This document shows positions 35,380 to 40,287 of a stretch of DNA of 40,287 nt, one piece after another. Every line of letters starts with the position of its first letter. The stretch's first letter is position 1. This DNA comes from an uncultured Bacteroidia bacterium (GTDB lineage: Bacteria > Bacteroidota > Bacteroidia > Bacteroidales > F082). A program made the translations under genes and the position numbers. The notes under the pieces were generated by a model. It ran no database searches, was not told the origin of the DNA, and saw only the letters and a list, made by a program, of their open reading frames with translations. The stretch is taken from NCBI GenBank assembly GCA_902770835.1, contig CACXUM010000022.1:1-40287 (forward strand), written 5' to 3'.

Positions 35380-37336
35380 AAAAATCTGATATTGACGGTT
35401 TCAAACTGTTGGTAATCATTCTGTTGTTGTACACCTGCATAAAATGGTAGAGCCTGTCGAACACGTCTTGGCATTGAAGTCGGTCGATGAGGTTGTCGTT
35501 CAGGAGCGAGTCGTTGATGGGTCTGAAAATGCCAAATGGATTCTCGCCATCGGATTGCACCAAATAAGTGCCGTCGCAATATTGGTAGGTGAGGTTGTAA
35601 TAGCTGGCAAAGGCCTGTTCACTGATGGTGTCGAAGAGGTTGCGCCCGAAAGAGAAAAGGGTGTCGTTCACGTGGAGCGCGGCAAGGATGGAAGGCCCAA
35701 GGTCAATCTGCTGTGCAATCTCGTTGCAATGCAAAGGCTTGATTTTCTTCGGGTAATAGAACGCAATCGGGATGGAATACATGCCCCAAACGTTGCTGTA
35801 TTCGGGTTGGAAATGCTCGTTGTTGGAGTAGTCGGCGGTGATGACGAAAAGGGTGTTGTCGAACCACGGCATTTGCGAGGCGGTCTCGAAAAAGTCCTTC
35901 AAAGCGCAATCGACATAATAGATGGTTTTCTCGAAGCCCGTCCAGAAATAGCTTTCTTTGGGTAGTACGAAACTCTTGGGCATCTTGTACGGATAGCGCG
36001 ACGAAAGCGTGTAGATGGCCGTGGCGAAAGGCTGATGCACGCGGTTGAGGGTGTGGGCGGCGTATTGCAGGAAAGGCCCGTCGTAAATGCCCCATTGCCC
36101 GTCATAGTCGCTATCGTCGTCGTATTCGATGCGCCCGAAATAATTCTTGAAACCGGCTCGGTGCGAGAACTCGTCAAAACCTTGAACGCCGTTGTTGCCT
36201 CCGTGCATGAAAATGGTGTTGTAGCCGTGCCGTTGCAGGTGTTGGCCAAAGGCGTCGAAGTCGTTTTCGGCGTAAGGCGACCTCACGAAATCGTTGTCCA
36301 TCATGGCAGGAATGCTTGCCAATATGGAAGGCAGCACTTCAAGGCTGCGGCGGCTGTTCGACATGCCGTTGAACGTAAGGCTTTGGCCGAGAAGCGAATC
36401 GAGGAAGGGTGTGAGGGGGAAGCGGCGGTCGTGGCTGTAGTAACTGACCATTTCCTGCCCGACGTTTTTCAGGATGATGATGACCAAATTGTCAGGGATA
36501 CTATCGATGCTCAAGGTGTCGCTTTCGATGAAACGGTTGGTTGACAGGTTTTTATGGATGGGTGAAAAGCCGGTTTCATAGTCTCCGGCTATTTCTTTCA
36601 GCGCGGTTTCGTGGGTGGTGACAAGGCAAAATGGCGTGTTGAGCAAAATGGGTGCGTTTTGAGGGTCGGTATACTGCATGGCGGTTGCCATAGTGATGGG
36701 TTTGGCTTGCAGGCCGCCTCTCCATGCTATGATGGACAATAAGAGCATGACACCCAAGCTGATACTTTGCTTGAGATGCCATCGAGGCTCGATTTCCTTC
36801 TCAGGGGCGTGAAGTCGGGTATGCTGCGCTACTACGCTAATAACCAATACAAAAAGGATGAAAATGACAAGCAGGTACCAATAATCGAAAAGCACCTGCC
36901 TGACAATGCCAAACGACACCTCGTCGGAGTTGCCGAGCACTTTCAGGAAGTCGATGGTGAGGTGCTTCCCGAAGAAATGGAAACATACTATATCGATGAA
37001 ATTCAATAGGATAGCGAAGGCGTTGACAATCACATAAATGAAGTCAATGACCTTTTGCGCCACTTTATTGTAGATTTTGAGCGAAGGGAAACAATAATAA
37101 AGGATGACGGGCAAGTTGAGGCCCACCACAATGGGCAAGTCGAACCTCATGCCATAGAAATAGAGCTTCAAGGCTTGGCCGAGCGTCAGTTGGTGAAAAA
37201 ACTGCTGGTTGAAAAGATAGACCATCCAACGGCTGATGCTGAGGGCCAAAAGGATGGCCAAGAGCCTGTAAACAAGCCGCATATAAGGCTTTCCAAGCCA
37301 CTCTTGAATCTTCTCTTTTTGGGTCTGTCGTCGCAT
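35348..37336 (-). CDS. LtaS/sulfatase-fold membrane protein with altered catalytic residues
   Basis: This 662-residue inner-membrane protein has five N-terminal membrane segments (from LVYRLLAILLALSI to about residue 205) and a periplasmic alkaline-phosphatase/sulfatase domain like the LTA synthase family, which in Bacteroidota probably modifies glycolipids or glycans. Family blocks are clear: TPFLDSLLGQSLTF, NSRRSLEVLPSILASIP, MHGGNNGVQGFDEF, WGIYDGPFLQYA and PWFDNTLFVITAD. Several positions expected to be catalytic are changed: LES is LKN (Lys290), SSH is SSR (Arg447) and ADH is ADY (Tyr503). It may therefore be inactive or altered. I chose the ATG at 37336 because longer readings cross the TACTTTTG promoter (37358-37365). 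It heads the six-gene operon. Confidence 0.88.
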   Translation of the reverse strand: MRRQTQKEKIQEWLGKPYMRLVYRLLAILLALSISRWMVYLFNQQFFHQLTLGQALKLYFYGMRFDLPIVVGLNLPVILYYCFPSLKIYNKVAQKVIDFIYVIVNAFAILLNFIDIVCFHFFGKHLTIDFLKVLGNSDEVSFGIVRQVLFDYWYLLVIFILFVLVISVVAQHTRLHAPEKEIEPRWHLKQSISLGVMLLLSIIAWRGGLQAKPITMATAMQYTDPQNAPILLNTPFCLVTTHETALKEIAGDYETGFSPIHKNLSTNRFIESDTLSIDSIPDNLVIIILKNVGQEMVSYYSHDRRFPLTPFLDSLLGQSLTFNGMSNSRRSLEVLPSILASIPAMMDNDFVRSPYAENDFDAFGQHLQRHGYNTIFMHGGNNGVQGFDEFSHRAGFKNYFGRIEYDDDSDYDGQWGIYDGPFLQYAAHTLNRVHQPFATAIYTLSSRYPYKMPKSFVLPKESYFWTGFEKTIYYVDCALKDFFETASQMPWFDNTLFVITADYSNNEHFQPEYSNVWGMYSIPIAFYYPKKIKPLHCNEIAQQIDLGPSILAALHVNDTLFSFGRNLFDTISEQAFASYYNLTYQYCDGTYLVQSDGENPFGIFRPINDSLLNDNLIDRLQCQDVFDRLYHFMQVYNNRMITNSLKPSISDFYGQAEDSIHH

Positions 37337-37357
37337 CGATTGTTCCTTTTTCCGTTG

Positions 37358-37365
37358 CAAAAGTA
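37358..37365 (-). promoter_or_regulatory. Promoter -7 box of the LtaS-like operon
   Basis: The minus strand reads TACTTTTG, 21 bases before the ATG at 37336. It drives the six-gene operon down to 31313 and is interlocked with the M23 gene promoter. Confidence 0.7.
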
Positions 37366-37378
37366 TATAAAAAAGTGC

Positions 37379-37386
37379 TATTTTTG
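37379..37386 (+). promoter_or_regulatory. Promoter -7 box of the M23 peptidase gene
   Basis: TATTTTTG matches TAnnTTTG, and a TTG at 37355-37357, 21 bases upstream, can be its -33 element. That element touches the opposed -7 box. Confidence 0.7.
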
Positions 37387-37415
37387 CCCAAAATTTCAAC
37401 TAATCTGTTTTCACG

Positions 37416-39128
37416 ATGAAGAAACTACGTTCAGCCTTGGTTTTGGCTTTTGTTTTGTCGGCTTTTTGGGGTGTGGCCCAGGAGTCGTTTCCCACTTACG
37501 GCAAGCCTCTTGACATCCCGATTTACCTTTCTGCCACATTCGGCGAAATCCGTCCCAACCACATCCATGCGGGCCTCGACATTAAGACGCAGGGCGTGGA
37601 GGGCAAAAAGGTGTTTGCCGTCGCCGATGGCTACATCAGCCGTATCGGAGTTTCGCCATACGGTTATGGTAACGTGCTGTATATCACGCATTACGATGGC
37701 TATACGAGCGTGTATGCCCATTTGCAGCGGTTTTCGGGCGAGATTGCCAAATATGTGAAGGATTATCAATACAAGCACAAGAAATTTGCCTCGCAGATTT
37801 ATCCCGACAAGGACAGGTTCCCGATAAAAAAAGGTGATTTGATTGCCTATTCGGGCAATTCTGGCGGTTCGGGAGGCCCGCATCTGCATTTCGAAATCCG
37901 TCATACGCTGAGCGAAAAACCGGTCAATCCGATGTATTTCGGATACAAGATTGAGGACAATACGCGCCCGCTCATACAAGGTGTGTCAGTCTATCCTTTG
38001 GGTGACGAAGCGACTTTGGAGGGCGGTATCAAACCGATGTATTTCTCCGTTGAAGGTGGCGATAAAGGCCGATATACATTGAAAGACAGGAATATTGTCC
38101 GCGCCAATGGTGTCATTGGGTTCGGCATCCGCACCTTCGACCAAGTGGGCACTTCGACCAACAAGAACGGCCCTTATCTTTATGAGCTTTACCTTGACGA
38201 CGAACTGGCTTTTCAGGTGGAGTGCGATAGTTTTTCCTACAGCGAGCCGCGCTATGTGAACAGCCTTTTGGATTATCGTCGTTATAAGCAGAAGAAAACG
38301 AGTTATGTGCGCACCGAAACCGACCCGTTTAACAAGTTGCAAATGATTGAAAAACGGAACGGAACGGTAACAGTAAACGAGGGCGACACGGTGAATGTGC
38401 GCTTCAAAATCGCTGATTATGTGGGTAATACCTCTCAGATTAATTTCAAGTTGGTGGGCACTGCACCCGTTTATGTGGAGCTACCAGAACGCCGTCGCAG
38501 CGAATATTTCGTGAAGGCCGACGGCTCGTTGAACAACTACATTACGATTGATGATTTCAATGTTTCGATGGAGCGTGGCACGCTCTTTCGTGATGAATGG
38601 ATTCAGACGGGTCAACGCGACGAAAGAGGCTGTTGCTCACGCATTTACCGTTTCGGCGATGAGGAATTGACAACCTTCAAGCAGTTCACCGTCCGAATCC
38701 GTCCTGACGAGGCTTGGGCCAACCATCCCGGAAAATACATTGCTTATTTCGACAACAGTGGTAAGGTGTCTTCGCTTGGTGGCAAGATGAAGGGCGGCTG
38801 CATGGAAGTCGCGACCCGCTCGTTGGGCGAGTTTACCATCAAAATCGATTCGGTTGCGCCCACAGTCAAAGCGTCCAATTTCAAGGACGGGCAGTCGGTG
38901 AGTGCGCTCAAGTCGCTGAGGTTCAAGATTTCCGACGACATGACAGGCATTGAAACCTACAACATTTATCTTGACGATGTTTGGGTGCTTGGTCAATATG
39001 ATGCCAAAAACGCTTTGCTCTATTACGAAATCGACGAAAAGATGAAGAAAGGCACCAACAATGTGAAAGTCGTGGTGACTGACGGGGTGGGGAATAACAA
39101 AACCTTGAAAATGAAGGTGGTGTATTAA
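37416..39128 (+). CDS. M23-family metallopeptidase (LytM domain), exported
   Basis: This 570-residue exported protein has a signal peptide (MKKLRSALVLAFVLSAFWGVAQ) and an N-terminal LytM/M23 zinc endopeptidase domain, which cuts peptide bridges of peptidoglycan. Zinc ligands are His51 and Asp55 in NHIHAGLDIK and His158 in HLHFEIR, with His156 as the catalytic partner. GNSGGSGGPHLHFE is the usual M23 end. The remaining 400 residues are beta-rich and carry no domain I can name; they include Ig-like strands (SVAPTVKASNFKDGQ, LRFKISDDMTGIETYNIYLDD). No type IX CTD is apparent. The promoter is shared back to back with the LtaS-like operon, tying wall cleavage to envelope functions by position. Confidence 0.92.
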   Translation: MKKLRSALVLAFVLSAFWGVAQESFPTYGKPLDIPIYLSATFGEIRPNHIHAGLDIKTQGVEGKKVFAVADGYISRIGVSPYGYGNVLYITHYDGYTSVYAHLQRFSGEIAKYVKDYQYKHKKFASQIYPDKDRFPIKKGDLIAYSGNSGGSGGPHLHFEIRHTLSEKPVNPMYFGYKIEDNTRPLIQGVSVYPLGDEATLEGGIKPMYFSVEGGDKGRYTLKDRNIVRANGVIGFGIRTFDQVGTSTNKNGPYLYELYLDDELAFQVECDSFSYSEPRYVNSLLDYRRYKQKKTSYVRTETDPFNKLQMIEKRNGTVTVNEGDTVNVRFKIADYVGNTSQINFKLVGTAPVYVELPERRRSEYFVKADGSLNNYITIDDFNVSMERGTLFRDEWIQTGQRDERGCCSRIYRFGDEELTTFKQFTVRIRPDEAWANHPGKYIAYFDNSGKVSSLGGKMKGGCMEVATRSLGEFTIKIDSVAPTVKASNFKDGQSVSALKSLRFKISDDMTGIETYNIYLDDVWVLGQYDAKNALLYYEIDEKMKKGTNNVKVVVTDGVGNNKTLKMKVVY

Positions 39129-39142
39129 ACCTTCAAAGTCAA

Positions 39143-39721
39143 TCATTTTTCTGCGTTCCTGTACTGTTCATCAAGGTTAAACCCTTCGGGGTGCTTCGCT
39201 TTGATGTCTTTGTAATAATCCCAAATTTCGGCCAAATCCTTGTTGTAATCGCCTGTGGGATAGAAAATCCGCTCAATGCCGCAATACCTCTTTTTATAGT
39301 CGATGAAGCCGAGGATGATGGGTACATGGGCACCTTCAGCAATGACATAGAAGCCTTTCTTCCAATGCTTTACAGCCTTTCGAGTGCCTTCAGGACAAAT
39401 GATGAGGTGCGTGTCCTTGTTTTGGCTGAACATGTCGACCATTTGTTCCACGAGGTGGTTTTGGTGCCCTCGGTTGACGGGGATTCCGCCGACTTTCTTC
39501 AAGAGCCAGCCGACGACGGGAACAAAGAACTCCTTCTTTATCATCACCTTGAACTTGATGCCGTAAGACCAATAGAAGGCCAACCCGACAAAGAAATCCT
39601 CGATGGCCGTGTGCGGCGCAACGATGCAAACCGCATTGCCAAGGTCTTTAGGGGCTTCGTTGACGACTTTCCAGCCGCCCAATTTGAGGCCTGCTTTTCC
39701 TATGAATTTTCTGATTCCCAT
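39143..39721 (-). CDS. PlsC-like 1-acyl-glycerol-3-phosphate acyltransferase family protein
   Basis: This 192-residue protein is a short acyltransferase of the PlsC/LPLAT family, which acylates lysophospholipids at the membrane. The catalytic HX4D motif is HTAIED (His37, Asp42) and the phosphate-binding motif is PEGTR (110-114); VGGIPVNRG is the intermediate block II. The length and the absence of clear membrane helices fit the small Bacteroidota branch. I chose the ATG at 39721; a TTG at 39739 would overlap the upstream gene. It begins two bases after the stop of the AAA/PDDEXK_9 gene, so it is probably read through from it. It is convergent with the M23 gene at 14 bases. Confidence 0.88.
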   Translation of the reverse strand: MGIRKFIGKAGLKLGGWKVVNEAPKDLGNAVCIVAPHTAIEDFFVGLAFYWSYGIKFKVMIKKEFFVPVVGWLLKKVGGIPVNRGHQNHLVEQMVDMFSQNKDTHLIICPEGTRKAVKHWKKGFYVIAEGAHVPIILGFIDYKKRYCGIERIFYPTGDYNKDLAEIWDYYKDIKAKHPEGFNLDEQYRNAEK

Positions 39722-39723
39722 AA

Positions 39724-40287
39724 TTAAACTACTTTCCAACTTTCTATCCTCCGGGTCGTGCTGGAGAAATTAACACCTATTTTATTAAGTTTGCGCAAGT
39801 CCGTTTCAAATGGCTTGGCATATTGCTTTTCCTCGATCTGCTTCAAAGCCTCATCAGCCGACTTGTCAATCTTAAACTCAAAGATATAATTATAATCTTT
39901 GGTTTGAACGAGCATATCCATGCGTCCGTCGGTGGTGTGGCGTTCCACATCGACATAAAATCCCAACAGCTTGAAAACAAGGCTGGTGACATTGTGGAAA
40001 TAAAGTTCTGCATCACCTACAACTTGGTAATCCTGACCGGCAAACATGGCTTCGAGACGCGACATGAACTTTTCGGGTTGGCCGTTACGCACCTCAATGG
40101 TGAAGTTTTTGACAAACGAATCGGATTCGTATATTTTTATGGGCGCATAATATCTAAACAGGAATCTCGTGAAACCTCTTTCCACTTCTCCATTGGGGAA
40201 GCCCAAAGTGTAGGTGCAGAAATCTGGGTTGTAATCTTTAATGGTCAGATAACCACTCTGATAGAGTAGAGGCAACGGGTTTTGGTC
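39724..40287 (-). CDS. AAA-ATPase/PDDEXK_9 protein, C-terminal part (cut by window edge)
   Basis: Only the last 187 residues are in the window; the frame stays open to base 40287. The sequence matches the C-terminal half of the 528-residue protein at 10542-12128: LPLLYQSGYLTIKDYN here and LPLLYQAGYITIKSYD there. The nuclease motif TDGRMDMLVQTKDYNYIFEFKIDK contains the conserved Asp and the ExK pair, followed by ALKQIEEKQYAKPF. The ATPase domain would lie beyond the edge. It belongs to a multi-copy Bacteroidota family of unknown role. It ends two bases before the PlsC-like gene. Confidence 0.9.
   Translation of the reverse strand, partial: DQNPLPLLYQSGYLTIKDYNPDFCTYTLGFPNGEVERGFTRFLFRYYAPIKIYESDSFVKNFTIEVRNGQPEKFMSRLEAMFAGQDYQVVGDAELYFHNVTSLVFKLLGFYVDVERHTTDGRMDMLVQTKDYNYIFEFKIDKSADEALKQIEEKQYAKPFETDLRKLNKIGVNFSSTTRRIESWKVV

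Noticed and set aside
35348-37336. True lipoteichoic acid synthase
   Set aside because: The organism is Gram-negative and the catalytic positions are altered. Only the family fold is supported.

Overview
The window is from a Bacteroidota chromosome, most likely a member of the order Bacteroidales. Most transcription units start from the Bacteroides-type -7 box TAnnTTTG, Shine-Dalgarno sites are almost absent, and the gene content fits the phylum: a type IX secretion PorQ protein, a GWxTD protein, a long NusB, a reverse rubrerythrin, AAA-ATPase/PD-(D/E)XK proteins and MORN/YwqK proteins. All 33 complete protein genes look intact except for one lipoprotein without a canonical start. A 34th gene runs off the right edge. 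There are three tRNA genes (Ser-UGA, Arg-UCU, Tyr-GUA). I see no rRNA, IS element, prophage or CRISPR array.

Layout. 1-3.6 kb: tRNA-Ser, then a + strand operon of a GWxTD protein, an LpxL-type lipid acyltransferase and a GT2 glycosyltransferase, with aroQ convergent to it. 4.1-7 kb: an aldo/keto reductase with iron-sulfur cysteines, a small exported protein, then ferritin and reverse rubrerythrin (iron and peroxide handling). 7-10.5 kb: nusB, porQ, recF and a DUF721/DciA-type gene. 10.5-17.4 kb (-): an AAA/PDDEXK_9 protein, then an operon of an AmgK-like sugar kinase fused to a RapZ C-terminal domain, a MurU-like nucleotidyltransferase and an AddB-like nuclease. 17.5-18.2 kb: an RRM protein between tRNA-Arg and tRNA-Tyr. 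18.3-22.1 kb (+): a PatB/MalY C-S lyase, a lipoprotein and an AbiE-type (type IV) toxin-antitoxin pair. 22.1-27.9 kb (-): eno, ligA, a short polytopic membrane protein and a DUF4062-GHKL-winged helix protein. 28-31.3 kb: an outer-membrane barrel, a PsuK-like kinase, a tiny basic protein, recR and a MORN protein. 31.3-37.3 kb (-): a tightly overlapping six-gene operon (LtaS-like sulfatase-fold protein, YegS/DagK lipid kinase, SUI1/YciH, MltG, phosphohexomutase, TPR lipoprotein). 37.4-40.3 kb: an M23 peptidase, a PlsC-like acyltransferase and a second AAA/PDDEXK_9 protein cut by the window edge.

Two loci deserve most attention. (i) The AmgK-RapZ fusion joins an amino-sugar kinase to a domain that in E. 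coli RapZ senses glucosamine-6-phosphate, and sits directly before a MurU-like uridylyltransferase. Its reading frame also carries an in-frame insert of dispersed-repeat DNA and a heptanucleotide tandem repeat exactly between the two domains, where one-unit slippage would uncouple them. (ii) The LtaS-like protein keeps the family fold but appears to have lost three metal or substrate residues, and its gene overlaps a diacylglycerol-kinase-like gene, suggesting a pseudoenzyme tied to lipid turnover.
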